Source of the DNA: Rhexocercosporidium sp. MPI-PUGE-AT-0058
Lineage: Eukaryota; Ascomycota; Leotiomycetes; Helotiales
DNA: 64,000 nucleotides
Direction of reading: 5' to 3'
NCBI GenBank assembly: GCA_020746875.1
Contig: JAGTJL010000016.1
Span: forward strand, 1,302,001-1,366,000
How positions within the stretch are numbered: position 1 is the stretch's first letter; each line of letters starts with the position of its first letter. Shown here in pieces: positions 51,947 through 64,000 of the stretch. Under the pieces are notes generated by a model that saw nothing but the letters and a program-made list of their open reading frames with translations, made no database searches and was not told the DNA's origin. Both the position numbers and the translations under genes were made by a program.

Positions 51947-54038
51947 GATTCGGATTGTGGGAAGGGTTGTTTGGGAGTTTGGGATAGAGGGTGGCTTTGA
52001 GAGGCGTTATGGCGTTTACGGAGGGAGTTTTGCGAGATATACCGTTGTATGATCTTGAAACGCAAGGCAGTCAGTCATAGGGGTTTGATGGAGTTATTTC
52101 ATGAGAGGAATTATATCTAGTGGGAATTGCTAATCAGAAAATCCACATCGGATAGACAAGAAGGGATATTCGAAGCTTCTCATATTCCCATGTCATGGGA
52201 TGGAGGAGCTTTCTTTTGAGGAGAATTGCTTTTGATCGAAAGTGCTTCGCATGGGAAAACGCAGAAACACCACTGCCGAAGGACTTGAGGATTCAGAAAG
52301 GACACCCGGAGTTTTTAATATTCTTCATGTCGTGACCTGGTATAGGAACGAAACCTGACTGTCGAAGGAATAACCCTTCCAATAACCAGACCGGGCCATA
52401 TATCAAAATACTTGCCATGCTTCATGCACAGTCAATGTTTATCCAAACTCTCCGATCCCTTACTGACGTACTATTGGTTTCAACGGAGATAAGCAGGGGT
52501 AGCTTTCTATTTCTTTACTTGGAACCAACGATGAAAGCTTTGACACCGAATGAGATTCGGCATCCTTCTCTAGATCAAACAATGTATAGAATAATGAAGT
52601 TTTGTTGGTTGTTGGGAGGGACCGAGTAACCTATGTTGGGGACCCGAGTAACTTATGTTGGCAACCTAGAATTGTACCTAGGTACTTTCGGATGGATAAA
52701 AATAATTTCTTTCGGTCACCGATGAAAACAAAAAATAACAGCCAATGAATAACTAACTATACAAGAAACAACCGACTTGAGTAGTGACTTGTATTTTGAC
52801 AGATAAATAGCTCCAAAGCCAAAAAGATCGCCATTAAAAACAGTTCACTCACCACCACCACTTCTCTTCATTTCTTTCACCTACCTTTTCATCGGCTTGT
52901 CTGCGGGATCATCGCTTCACTTAGTCATACCCATGAAATAGGGGTCTCATTCGATTCGCATTTTGTAGCCACGCTTTTGCCCCCAGCTATCGTATCGTGT
53001 CGTACCAGGTCCAACGACATTTGTTGGTGCTGCGCCTCCGTGATCGGCTTTGGAGATGATGATTTGCTCGTTGAAAGATCAGCATACGCAATCCTCAAAG
53101 GCTGTTCTGGTCGAGAGGATAGGCACGACAGGTACATAGTAAGGTGGGAAGGAGGCGAAACGATAGAAAAGATCAAAGGACTTGAGGGAACAATATTAAG
53201 TTCTCACCCGGCTCTTTCTACTACTTAATATTGTTCTCCCCAAGTCTTTGATTACACTTTTGAGAGTTGCCCCAGCTACCCCTTTCTCGGCAGAAGTCCT
53301 TTATCATTCTGCATGCCTCTAACTGTTCCTGCCTAAGCGTCGTCGTTAGCGAGATCAGATTGTCGCTGCAGTTGAACTTACGCCCCCATCCCAGTCCAGC
53401 GTGCCCAGCCCAGGCGACTTTTAATTTACCTCCCCAACCCATACTACTACTGCTCGCCCGACCAAGTTTGCTGCCCTCTCTCCCTCTCTTCTCCAGATTC
53501 AATTGACCAACTTTACATCGCAGAGAGTCAGCAGCTTTTGTTGTCAGAGTCGAATTCAACATCGAAAGTCTTACGGCTTGTGCAGCTGTGCGTCAAGTCG
53601 CATTTTCAACCTTCACCGCAGAATCCTGTGAGTACCAACGTTCAGTTTCCCCCAACAGTTCCTCCGTTTTCCCGCTGTCGACCTCGACGTTTGGATATTC
53701 GCATACATATGCAAGAAACCGGATCCTTTCTGCCGTCGCTTCTGCGGGTTGTCCAGCAGTCATTTCTCGAATACATACAGGTCCTCGGTATCTCTTTCAT
53801 AGAGCTCGACTGTCTGTTGGAATGTGCTTTGACCTGTCAGATTGCACACCCCGCATCAGGGTCCACGATTAACATCACGATTGTTCCGAGTTGAACTTGT
53901 GTCGACGATTGCATACAATGGGGGGCGTGAGGAGAAAACGGCTGAGTACAAGGCTAATCTTAACTCATAGCAAAACCCTGGCCAAGGGCTTGTCGATGGC
54001 TTCTTAGAAACACTTGAGTGCTCCCCGAATTCAACAAC
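51947..54038. other. Intergenic interval and probable 5' leader of HMG-CoA reductase
   Basis: 2.1 kb with no supported gene. It contains the large inverted repeat at 53174-53250. The last 500 bp are pyrimidine-rich and may be a long, possibly spliced, 5' UTR. Confidence 0.5.
53174..53250. repeat. Imperfect inverted repeat with 28-bp arms
   Basis: Left arm 53174-53201 and right arm 53223-53250 are reverse complements at about 25 of 28 positions, with a 21-nt loop. The innermost 14 bases (ACTTAATATTGTTC and complement) match perfectly. It lies about 0.8 kb upstream of the HMG-CoA reductase start. It could form a hairpin in DNA or RNA, or be a small inverted-repeat element. Confidence 0.7.
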
Positions 54039-57000
54039 ATGGTCCGCTCATTACTCGGAACGTTCTTTCTCCCCACGAGAGCACGCGGTGCTACTACTAC
54101 AGATGCTCCTGCGACGCCAGTCTGGGTGAACAAGAAAGTCACACCGCTCCTCCAGACCCTCTCCCGCCGAGCTTGTCTGCACCCCATACATACGATTGTC
54201 ATTGTTGCGGTTCTGGCCAGTACGACATACATTGGGCTCCTCGAAGGTAGCTTGTTCGAATCTACTACGGTTGGAAAGGCAGATTGGGCTTCATTGAATG
54301 AAGGAAGCAGACAATTGAGAGTCGGCGCGGAGACTGGTTGGAAATGGCAAACTTCAGAAGCAGAGGCTCCGGTTTCGAAGGATGTGGATCACTTGGCTCT
54401 CCTCACATTCGTCTTCCCGGATTCTTTGACTGCCTCTGCTCCACAGAGCGCACCATTGTCGCATACCGTCCCTCTTCCACAAAACCTTTCAGTTACCGAA
54501 TTACCCTCAACTTTGAATCCGCTCTCTGCGATTTCTCAGGATACAGCTCTCGCATACGCGGTACCGTACGATCAAGCTGCAGAATTTCTTGCCAGAGCTC
54601 AAGAGCTCCCAAATGCAATCTCTTTGCCAAAGGATGAAAGTGCCCGCCATGGATACGAAGCAGAACCCATCAAGGAGCAGAAGATGTGGATCATGAAGGC
54701 CGCAAGAGCTACTGCCTCAAAAAGCAGTGTGAGAAACTGGGCTGCGAATGCCTGGACCGAATTTGTGGACCTCATTAAGAACGCTGAGACTTTGGATATT
54801 ATCATCATGGTTTTGGGATATATTTCCATGCACTTGACCTTTGTTTCTCTCTTCGTCTCCATGCGCCGTATGGGGTCAAACTTTTGGCTATTCGCGACGA
54901 CTCTGTTCTCGTCGGTCTTCGCATTCCTTTTCGGTCTGATTGTCACGACTAAGATGGGAGTACCTTTGAACATGGTTCTTCTTTCTGAAGGGCTCCCATT
55001 CTTGGTTGTCACTATTGGATTTGAAAAGGCAATTGTTTTGACAAAAGCTGTTCTTTCTGCGTCTCTCGAGACGAGAAGACCTCAACCGCAAGGCAGCCCA
55101 AGACTCGCAGGAGCTGATAATAAATTTGGCGTCTCGCCAACTTCTATTCAGTATGCTGTTCAGGTTGCCATCAACGAAAAAGGATATGAAATTGTTAGAG
55201 ATTACGTCATTGAGATCTGTATCCTGGTAGCTGGAGCTGCATCTGGTGTCCAGGGTGGACTCCAACAATTCTGCTTCCTCGCTGCTTGGATCTTGGTCTT
55301 CGACTGTATACTTCTCTTTACATTCTACACCGCAATTCTAAGCATCAAGCTCGAGATCAACCGTATCAAGCGTCATGTCGCTCTCCGTCAGGCTTTGGAA
55401 GACGATGGAATCAACCACCGAGTCGCTGAGAATGTTGCTCAGAGCGATGAGTGGCCTAAAACCGACAAATCTGGAAATAACGAAACGAATATCTTTGGCC
55501 GCAAGGTTCGAGATAGCAGCGTTCCAAAGTTCAAGGTTCTCATGGTTTCTGGGTTCGTCATTGTCAACATTCTCAACCTCTGTACCATTCCCTTCAGAGG
55601 CGGCAAAAGCAATGCAGAAGCCCCAACTGTGACCGGGCTTTCTGGACAAGGATTTGCCAGTGTTATGACTCCACCACCAATGGACCCATTCAAGGTTGCG
55701 TCAAACGGTCTCGATGCGATTTTTGAAATGGCAAAGTCTAACGACAAGTCCACTATTGTCACAATTCTTGCTCCTATCAAGTACGAGCTCGAGTACCCTT
55801 CAGTCCACTACGGAAACATGGCCTCCCGTGCGCCTCTCGCAACACAAAACCCGGAAGACAGTGAATACGGTCGTGTCGTCGACAGTCTCTTGAAAAGTCT
55901 TGAGGACCCAATTCTCTCCAAATGGATCGTTTTTGCCCTCGCCTTGAGCGTGATCCTGAACGGGTATCTATTCAATGCAGCCAGATGGAGCATCAAAGAG
56001 CCAATTCAAATGCCTCCCCATCATGCTGTCGATCCTGCTGAACTTCAACGTGCGGAACGTTTCAACGATGCTGCCACTGCCCAACCTCCAAGGCTTCCAG
56101 CTATTGGTAACGGGGCAGCAGACGCTAATCTACCCTGGACACCAGCTACTACGGACGACGAAGAAGATGGATTAGCTATGCGAAGACGCCAACCAGAACC
56201 TGCTACAGACACTCAGCTAGCTCCCAGTCTCAGACGTACTCAAGCCCAGATGGAACAGATGCTCAGGGAGAAGCGCGCCCCCGAGTTAACCGACAGGGAA
56301 CTGGTGGAGCTATCGCTACAAGGCAAAATCGCCGGTTACGCATTAGAGAAGACTCTGGGTAATACCACTCGTGCAGTAAAGATCAGAAGATCAATCATCT
56401 CACGCACCCCTGCTACTGCGGAAACCACGAGCCTTTTGGAGAGTTCCTTGCTTCCTTATGAGCACTACGACTTCGATCGTGTTTTAGGTGCTTGCTGCGA
56501 GAACGTTGTTGGCTACCTGCCTCTCCCACTCGGTGTTGCCGGCCCTATCGTTATCGATGGTCAAAGCTTCTTCATTCCTATGGCTACTACAGAAGGTGTT
56601 CTAGTTGCAAGCACGAGCAGAGGATCTAAAGCTATCAACGCTGGAGGTGGTGCAACCACTGTACTGATTGGTGACGGAATGACTCGCGGTCCATGTGTCT
56701 CTTTTGAAAGTCTTGCTCGTGCAGGTGCTGCCAAAGTTTGGCTTGACTCGAAGGCTGGTCAAAAGACTATGACAGATGCTTTCAACTCCACGAGTAGATT
56801 CGCACGTCTCCAATCGATCAAAACGGCTCTTGCAGGTACATACCTGTATCCTCGATTTAAGACCACCACTGGAGATGCTATGGGAATGAACATGATCTCC
56901 AAGGGCGTAGAACACGCTCTCAGCGTTATGGCCACTGAAGCCGGCTTTGACGACATGGAAATCATCTCAGTCTCAGGAAATATGTGCACCGACAAGAAGG

Positions 57001-57712
57001 CTGCAGCTATCAATTGGATCGACGGCCGAGGAAAGAGTGTAGTTGCAGAGGCTATCATCCCACGAGATGTTGTTCGAACGGTTTTGAAGTCTGATGTTGA
57101 TGAGCTGGTAGAACTAAATATCGCTAAGAATCTTGTTGGTAGTGCTCTAGCTGGTGCTATGGGTGGGTTTAACGCTCATGCTGCCAATATCGTCGCTGCT
57201 ATCTTCTTAGCTACTGGTCAAGATCCTGCTCAGGTCGTTGAGAGCGCGAATTGTATTACCTTAATGAAGAAGTAAGTCACTGCTTCTATCGTTTGAAGGA
57301 GATCTACTAACCAATTGCTAGTCTTCACGGTGATCTTCAGATCAGTGTCTCTATGCCTTCGATTGAAGTCGGTACCTTAGGTGGTGGCACTATTCTTGAA
57401 CCACAAGCGGCTATGCTAGATATGCTTGGTGTCCGCGGTTCACACCCCACGAACCCAGGAGACAATGCTCGTAAACTTGCCCGCATTATCGCAGCTGCTG
57501 TTCTAGCAGGAGAGCTATCACTCTGCAGTGCTCTCAGAGCCGGCCATCTTGTCAAAAGTCACATGGCGCACAACAGAAGTGCACCTGTGACACGAGCCAA
57601 CACACCAGCACCAGCCGGTGTTCAAACACCAGTCACATCAGCGATCTCCTCCATGCAGGAGAGAGCCGGGCTAGCAATGTCACCAGCAGCCACCCAGAGA
57701 GCTGCGAGGTGA
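54039..57712 (+). CDS. 3-hydroxy-3-methylglutaryl-CoA reductase, class I
   Basis: Two exons (54039-57271, 57322-57712); 1207 aa. The N-terminal half is a multi-helix ER membrane domain: one helix near residue 55-75, then a cluster at about 245-450 that includes the sterol-sensing-like region, and another helix at about 635. A linker leads to the catalytic domain from about residue 760. Catalytic motifs are [39 protein letters not shown], the [15 protein letters not shown] segment, [14 protein letters not shown], and the final His in SHMAHNRS. It makes mevalonate from HMG-CoA with two NADPH, the rate-limiting step of ergosterol and isoprenoid synthesis. The start is the ATG at 54039. The single intron near the 3' end keeps [14 protein letters not shown] in frame. 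Confidence 0.96.
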
Positions 57713-58223
57713 GAAGTTGGTACGTGCAATTGTACAGAGAGAAAAAGATATGCATTGGCATTCATTGGAGTTAGGGGCGAGGCATTCACACAGCGAGTTT
57801 TTGATATGGTCGAGCAGCCCATAATTTGTGCTCTTGAAGATCCGTTCATGGGTCGTTGCAAAGCTTTTTCTTAATTGTTCGCATTGGCCGTTAGAAATAG
57901 CCAAGTAAATAGAAAAAATAGATTAATATATCATCCATTAAAAGATATCTGTATCTCCATGACTCGAACTTGACAAGAATCTTTAGGAGGCGCGCCAACG
58001 AAAGGAGGGACGTCCACATCCACTTCCCCCGAACCTAAGCGAGGAATGACCAATCACATGATGAGGCGGTGAGATTCTGCCAGAACTCAAAGAAAGCTCT
58101 AGAAATCAAAGGTGCTGAATGGTTGTCTAATCCCCAACTTCCTCTTGAACTTCATTTTCCACACTTTCAAGACTTGATTAGAAAATACCCACGATACCCT
58201 ACACTTTCTGAACAACTCTCAAT
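57713..58223. other. Intergenic interval between tandem genes
   Basis: 511 bp holding the HMG-CoA reductase 3' flank and the STI1 promoter. No gene seen. Confidence 0.5.
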
Positions 58224-60217
58224 ATGGCGGACGAACTCAAAGCTCTTGGTAACAAGGCGATCGCGGAGAAGAACTTCGACGAGGCTATGTGAGTAAACCC
58301 CCTCTTGTTTACTTTCGGTTTCGAGCTATTTCCAGGCTGGAGCATACTTCGCACAAGAACAACTCATGCGCATACTCCTATACTCCGAATGTAAACTGAC
58401 GCCTTTCCAGCTCTAAATTTACAGAGGCGATAGAGATCGAACCTACGAACCACATCCTGTACTCAAATCGCTCGGCTGCCTACGCATCAAAGAAGGACTA
58501 CGAGCATGCGCTGGAGGATGCCGACAAGGTTACTGAGATCAAGCCTGACTGGGCAAAGGGATGGGGACGTAAGGGTGCTGCGAAGCATGGTCTGGGAGAC
58601 CTCATTGGTGCTATGGATGCGTACGAGGAAGGATTGAAGCTGGATCCAAATAATGCGCAGAACAAGTCGGGTCTTGCTTCTGTTAAGCGCGCAATCGATG
58701 CTGAAGCCAGAGAAGGTAAGAATACCTAAACCATATGGTAGCTCTGGGATTCTACTAACAGGATATTAGATGGTGTTACCGGAGACCCTTCTGCTGGCCT
58801 CGGTGGCATGTTCAACGACCCTCAACTCATCCAGAAGCTAGCTGCCAACCCAAAGACAAGCAAGCTCCTGGCAGACCCAAGCTTTATGGCCAAGCTCCAA
58901 CAGATCAAGAACAACCCTGGTGATTCCCAGGCTATGTTCTCCGACCCTCGAATGATACAAGTACTTGGTGTCCTTATGGGTGTGGACATGGACATGATGA
59001 GTGGGATGCCAGGTGGAGGTGGAGAGCCAGGATCTGCACCACGGGAAGCTGAGGAGGATGTCCCAATGCCAGACGCTCGACCAGCTCCTGCTCAGGCCCA
59101 GCCAAAGAAGGAGCCTTCCCCAGAACCCGAGCCGGAGGATGAGGAGGCAGCTGAGAAGGCGAAAGCCAAGGCTGCGGCTGAGGCAGAAAAGAAGTTGGGC
59201 ACGGAGAATTACAAGAAGAGAAACTTCGACGAGGCTATTGCGCATTACAGCAAGGCTTGGGAGCTCTTCAAGGACATCACTTACCTTAATAACCTAGGTG
59301 CCGCCCATTTTGAGAAGGGAGAATATGATGAGGCTATCAAGGCGTGTGAGAAGGCTGTTGACGAAGGTCGCGAGATCTATGCCGATTTCAAAATGATTGC
59401 AAAGTCATACGCCCGTATTGGTTCCTCGTATGAGAAGAAGGGAGATCTGCCCAAGGCCATTGAGAACTACAAGAAGTCTCTCACTGAGCACCGTATCCCA
59501 GAGACGGTCAACAAGCTCCGCGCTGCCGAGAAGAGCCAGGTCGAAGCCACCAAACAAGCACTCATTGACCCCGAGAAGGCCGAGGAGGCTCGTGAGCTCG
59601 GTAACGCCAAGTTCAAGGAGTCCGACTGGCCAGGTGCGGTAGCAGCATACAGCGACATGATCCAGCGCGCACCAGATGACCCACGAGGCTACAGTAACCG
59701 TGCCGCTGCCTTCATCAAGCTCCTTGAGTTCCCCAGTGCTATCGAAGACTGTAACACAGCTATCAAGAAGGACCCCAAGTTCATCCGTGCCTACATACGC
59801 AAGGCCCAGGCTTACTTCGGCATGAGAGAGTACTCCAAGTGTGTTGATACCTGTACCGAGGCTGCGGAAGTCGATGTCACCAAGGCCAACGCGAGAGAGA
59901 TCGAGCAGCAGCAGCAGAAAGCTTATGCCGCTATGTACAGCGCGCGTGAGAACGAGACTGAGGAGCAAACTAAGGAGAGAATCCAGAGAGATCCAGAGGT
60001 ACGTCTTTGCCCGCTTTCCCTTAAAAACTTATCCAAACATGGACGTTTGCTAACATATCCTCAGATCATCAACATCATGCAAGACCCAATCATGCAAAGC
60101 ATTCTCCAACAGGCCCAAAGTGACCCAGCCGCTCTTCAAGAACACATGAAGAACCCTGGCATTCGCGTCAAGATCCAGAAACTCGTCGCCGCGGGCGTGA
60201 TCCGTGTTGGGAGATGA
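58224..60217 (+). CDS. STI1: STI1/Hop co-chaperone (TPR protein linking Hsp70 and Hsp90)
   Basis: Four exons (58224-58288, 58411-58715, 58770-59998, 60065-60217); 583 aa, matching yeast Sti1 (589 aa). Domain order is complete: TPR1 (LKALGNKAIAEKNFDEAI onwards), a DP1 domain with DPQLIQKLAANPKTSKLL, an acidic Pro/Glu/Ala linker with a KAKAKAAAEAEKK helix, TPR2A starting GTENYKKRNFDEAIAHYSKA, TPR2B starting ELGNAKFKESDWPGAVAAYS, and DP2 with DPIMQSILQQAQSDPAAL. The TPR carboxylate-clamp Lys/Asn residues that bind EEVD tails are visible in each TPR start. It transfers clients from Hsp70 to Hsp90 in the cytosol. The third intron acceptor is the second AG (58769); the first would give a stop. Confidence 0.96.
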
Positions 60218-61504
60218 TCGATTTCTTGAAATGAGACCTGAAGCCGGGAGGAGGTCATTGCAATGTCTGACATTTGAAGCGGCCGAATCAAAAACGAACC
60301 TACCAAACATGATGAGAATCTGAGGAACGCGGGCTAGAATGACGAAGATGTGACTTTCTCTAATTGATCGGTGGGAAGGAAGGTGTACTTTATGTGCTTT
60401 TGATGCTCTCAATTTCTCATGCTCGGGTTTTGTCTTTAGCGTATTCATCAATCAATTGCATTGCGATGGACTCCACTTTGCATCCCCCTGCTGTACTCTT
60501 TCCGTTTGTCTGTGTCGTGCCACAACATTAATAGTAACTATCAACTTCTATAGTACTAGTAGCTTCCTCCTCCATATTGCTATAACTACCATCCATGCTA
60601 TGCGAGCAAGCTTAGATTGGTGACTAGTTATCACTCAACTCCTCAACCAGCTTGTCATCGTAAGGTAGTGAGAAGCCTCGCTCCACTCAGACTTGGCTGC
60701 CAGTACCTTCAATCATTCAGTTCTCTTTAATCACATCACAGCCACACCCATATCAAGTTACACTGCCTGTACATCAATGGCGAGGTAATGTAAATTGAAC
60801 TTAACCTACCTTGAGCTAGCTGACTTCAGTCTCTACCAAGACAATCTCCATTTAGCTACCACGCCCCACTCCAACCTACCACAAACGGCTGTAAAGTCAA
60901 TTATAGCAGCTACTTGCTAGTTGCCTGGATGTGAAGGTATAGATAGAGAGAAAATACAGATGTAAGAGTAGGGGTATATGCAGGGTCAGGATGAAAAACG
61001 AATACATAGCAAGATACTAACCTAGTTTTGCGGGTCGCTTAGCTATAGTAACACACAATTTAAAAAAAGTGGTTCTTTGTTTCAAATATCGTTTAGTCTT
61101 GATATCGAGATTTACTCTCTTACCAAGCCCAAACCAATCAATTTACAGCTTGGTGTCAATGTCAGGACAGACGATACTTGGGAATTTATAATTGGTCACA
61201 GATTCAAAGTAAAAGTCAAAGTCACAATTGAAAGTGAAGAAGATCAAGTTGGAGTAAATCAACGCGATTCTATTTCTTATTAGGACTTGGGTCCAATTCC
61301 AAAAACTCCACTTGAACAAGTTATTACCCATCCACTTTTTGCCCAAACGAGTGTGCGAAATGTCCACCATTTTATGCCATTGAGGCCCAGTGTATCCGTC
61401 TGTTGCGTGCCATTACACCTAATCCCTCGCTGGCCCCGCATCAACCGGGTCCCCATCAAATCCTCAAATTCTGATACAAAAACGAGCGAATGGCAGGAGA
61501 GAAT
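60218..61504. other. Intergenic interval between convergent genes
   Basis: 1.3 kb with no supported gene. It is AT-rich, and short frames at 61077-61370 on both strands lack features. Confidence 0.5.
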
Positions 61505-62141
61505 CTAGTTCTCAATATCCTTCGCCGGGCCCGCAACCTTCAACTTCTTCCAAAGACAAGCACTAACAACACTACTGAACGCAAACAGAATACAAAGCGC
61601 AATGCTCAGTCCCCAGATCGACTTTAGCTCAAAGCAAGTCGTCTTGGACGCGCCGGCCCAGACCCAGTAGTTGACTTTACTCATATTCTGGCCGACGGAG
61701 GCGAGGAAGGAGGAGGTGCTTCCACCGGAGTTGGAGAGAGCCGCGCAGTCGAGGTAGGAGAGGGGCTTGCCGACTGTGACGGCGACGACTATGACGGCAA
61801 TGAGAATGGTGCTGTCGAGGGCGGTGGAGACCAGGAAGGGGAGCATCGAGTCCCAGTAGAGGACGTAGGAGATTATTATGTAGAGGGCGGTTATTACTGT
61901 CTGTGGGGGAGGGTTGTGTCAGTCGTTGACCACTTTCAAGGGTTGGGGTGAGATGTGGATGAGGGGAGATACTTACGACGCTAAGGGTTCCGATGAGGAC
62001 GGGAGGAGGGTTTTGGTCCAGTTTGACCATTTGGTCGATGAAGTTTGAGGTCATGCCGATTATGGCAATGAGGCATACTGATTGCAAGACTCGGACGACA
62101 GTGAATGTAGCACCGAGAGCTCCGAATTGAGGGCCTGGCAT
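61505..62141 (-). CDS. MARVEL-like four-helix membrane protein
   Basis: Two exons (62141-61977, 61900-61505); 186 aa. Four hydrophobic segments can be seen, at about residues 10-30 (VVRVLQSVCLIAIIG), 48-70 (GTLSVTVITALYIIISYV), 78-98 (LVSTALDSTILIAVIVVAVTVG) and 152-174 (LSIALCILFAFSSVVSACLW). The third loop holds two Cys (DCAAL, TTCFEL). This arrangement, with the small size and the WDSMLP loop, fits fungal MARVEL-domain proteins of the plasma membrane or vesicles. The start is the ATG at 62141 (MPGPQFGALG); frames further upstream are probably 5' UTR. Function is unknown; such proteins are linked to membrane organisation. Confidence 0.82.
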
Positions 62142-63717
62142 GATAGCGGTTGAGTGTTGGGTTAGGGGATTGGGAGGAAGAAAGTCGGGTTGTGTGTGAA
62201 GGTCTCGAGTTGGAATTGGAATAAAAGAGCGGGTCTTAAAAGGCGAAGTGACTTCTGGTGTAGGTTGTTCTTGGTAGAGAGAGTGGATGCTTGCTAGGGA
62301 TTTGAACTGTTGTGGAGTATCGATTGATGGTGTGGGTTGGACTTCTTGTGGAGGCTCTGAAGAAGGTGTGTAGAGGATGCCGTTGATGACAACTGGGCCT
62401 ATATAAGGAACGAAGGTTGACTTTTTGAACGTGTTGGTGAAGTAGAAATGGGACACTGAATTGATAGAGTGAAAGTGGCTGAGCTAGCAGCGAAAGAAAG
62501 ACGAAAGATATTGTTGTATCAGAAGAGACAGTCTCAAGGAGATGCAATAATGAAAGAAGTAAAGAAAGAGTAGGAAAAGGACCAGTTTTGTAGTGGATGA
62601 GATGAGATGATTGAATGGAATGAAGAAAGGAAAACAAACAAGCGGACTCAATCGTCTTAAGTATTCATTCATGAACATGAACATGAAGGTCAGAGATCTA
62701 GACCATGATCCAGATTTGTGTTGAGTAACAGATGAGAAGCTGTGACTCTATTAATTGTTGACACAAGATCTTGTAATGACAGCCGCTGAGCTGGCCAATA
62801 GGAACGGATCCTGAGCATGAGGTCGCTTGCTGGGCGGGCGCTTCGGTAACCGACCGACGACTCAGAACCAAACCATGGCCTCCAGCGTCGCGGCTACGAC
62901 CAAGACACCCGCGATCCTATTCTTACACAGAGTTTGAGATGAGAGGCTGTAGACCGGGGAGAGACCAGTTCCATCCGGAGGGTTCCTTGTTAGGCGCGTT
63001 GGTGGGCCGCGCTACAAGGCACTGGAAACATGAGGCTGGCAGTGCGGTACTGGCGACAATGAACAGCCTATTAGGACTGGATGTCGGAGTGCTGATCTTT
63101 TGAGAGCATTAATGTCCTTTACTGTTGTCAAACGGCACTCGTCTGTTGGTGGAGCCATAGATGAGGTTCCAAGTCTCGGCTTGAGCTCATCTCATCTCAG
63201 CTCAATCAATGCCTCTCAGACTGTTGAGAATTTTGTCAGGCTACAGTACACGAACAGAATGGAAGCGAAATGATCGCGCCAATGATGAGCCAAGAGCATG
63301 AATGCGCAGCAAATCTGAAGTAAAGCTGAAACCTAGGAAATGAATTGTTATGACATGTGAAAATAAAGCCTGAAGCTGTGAGTGATTCATTGTTGTTGTG
63401 ATTTGTGATAGAAAGGCCACAAAGGGGTTACGGTAGAGGGATATAGAGAAGGCTACGACGCCCCTAGCGGCCGCGTCCCAGCCTCGCGATGCCCCTCGCC
63501 TAGGACTTCTCCAACTTTTATGACTCGGCGACGACCCGAACTCGAAATTTACTTCTCCCCCACCACAACCTACGAAAACACCATCTCGAACGCCTTCTAC
63601 CCCACCTCAATTGCCTTCTGCTTCTCATAGCACGCGCAAACAACTCAATGTCAATCCCATCTCAATAGCGCAACTGTCCTCGATCTGCCACTCTACTACT
63701 GCTAGCCAAACGCGATT
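62142..63717. other. Divergent intergenic interval
   Basis: 1.6 kb between the MARVEL-like gene (minus) and the RPC6-like gene (plus). No gene or notable repeat seen; short minus-strand frames at 62236-62684 are the 5' flank of the MARVEL gene. Confidence 0.5.
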
Positions 63718-63980
63718 ATGGCGTCTGCCAGCACTGCAGACATCGCAGCCTTGAAGGATGCGGTGTACAATGGCTGTTTCTCTGTCTGGGAGGAAAACGG
63801 CATGGACCCGAAGATGTCCTTCCGTCAGCAGGATATCGTTGATCTGGATGTTATTCCGGGGGATGATTTGAATGTGCTGCTGCAGGTGGTGCAGCGGCTT
63901 ATTGATGAGAAGTACTTTAGGACTGTACATGCGCCGGATGGAGTTGCTTGGATGTTACGGACTGCGGAGGATGCTAAGAG
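63718..63980 (+). CDS. RNA polymerase III subunit RPC6/RPC34, 5' end only
   Basis: First exon of a gene running off the window: 87 complete codons plus two bases, then a GTATAT donor at 63981. The segment FRQQDIVDLDVIPGDDLNVL, followed by VQRLIDEKYFRTVHAPDGVAW, matches the N-terminal winged-helix of the RPC34/RPC39 family (Pol III initiation subcomplex that contacts TFIIIB). I rely on only 88 residues, so the assignment is probable rather than certain. The start is the first ATG after a pyrimidine-rich leader. Confidence 0.75.
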
Positions 63981-64000
63981 GTATATTTTATCTCATTACT

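Overview
The window is nuclear DNA from a filamentous ascomycete (Pezizomycotina; a leotiomycete is my guess, but that is inference). The evidence is the many short introns (about 45-120 bp) with GT-AG borders and CTAAC/CTGAC-like branch points, fungal-only families (SPA2-type polarity protein, Zn2Cys6 regulator, fungal bZIP, NmrA-like protein), class I HMG-CoA reductase with a long membrane domain, and a transposase relic whose stop codons fit C-to-T decay at CpA, the signature of repeat-induced point mutation (RIP). All exon borders below were derived by hand from splice signals and reading-frame continuity.

Layout. 0.1-1.6 kb: membrane-anchored RING-H2 protein (minus). 5.5-6.2 kb: unknown coiled-coil protein. 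7.0-8.1 kb: five-exon cyclophilin H. 8.1-15.3 kb is a decay zone: scraps of unrecognised coding sequence, a RIP-mutated Tc1/mariner-type transposase relic split by a 160-bp solo LTR with a perfect 5-bp target-site duplication, and a ferroportin gene broken by a frame break and an in-frame stop. 15.5-18.5 kb: a CHR-type chromate transporter (minus) diverging from a bZIP regulator (plus). 19.5-21.0 kb: a secreted protein whose mature N-terminus would be histidine, resembling copper-dependent polysaccharide monooxygenases.

23.5-39.7 kb is the most interesting part. Eight genes in 16 kb look like a catabolic cluster for aromatic compounds, perhaps stilbenoids: a metallo-beta-lactamase-fold hydrolase, an NmrA-like protein, a SnoaL/NTF2-like protein, an ACMSD-type (hydroxy)benzoate decarboxylase diverging from an aldehyde dehydrogenase, a Zn2Cys6 regulator, and a zinc alcohol dehydrogenase diverging from a carotenoid-oxygenase-family enzyme like fungal stilbene-cleaving dioxygenases. 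A workable scheme is C=C cleavage to two aryl aldehydes, oxidation to benzoates (ALDH) or interconversion with alcohols (ADH), then decarboxylation to phenols, under the in-cluster regulator. CGG-Nx-CCG palindromes lie in four of the cluster's promoter or upstream regions; both divergent promoters carry an N10 version.

40.4-64 kb is conserved housekeeping sequence: SPA2-like polarity protein (minus), SSU72 phosphatase (minus), NBP2-like SH3 protein, nicotinamidase, HMG-CoA reductase, STI1/Hop co-chaperone, a MARVEL-type four-helix membrane protein (minus), and the first exon of RNA polymerase III subunit RPC6/RPC34 running off the right edge. I found no convincing tRNA, rRNA or CRISPR sequence.
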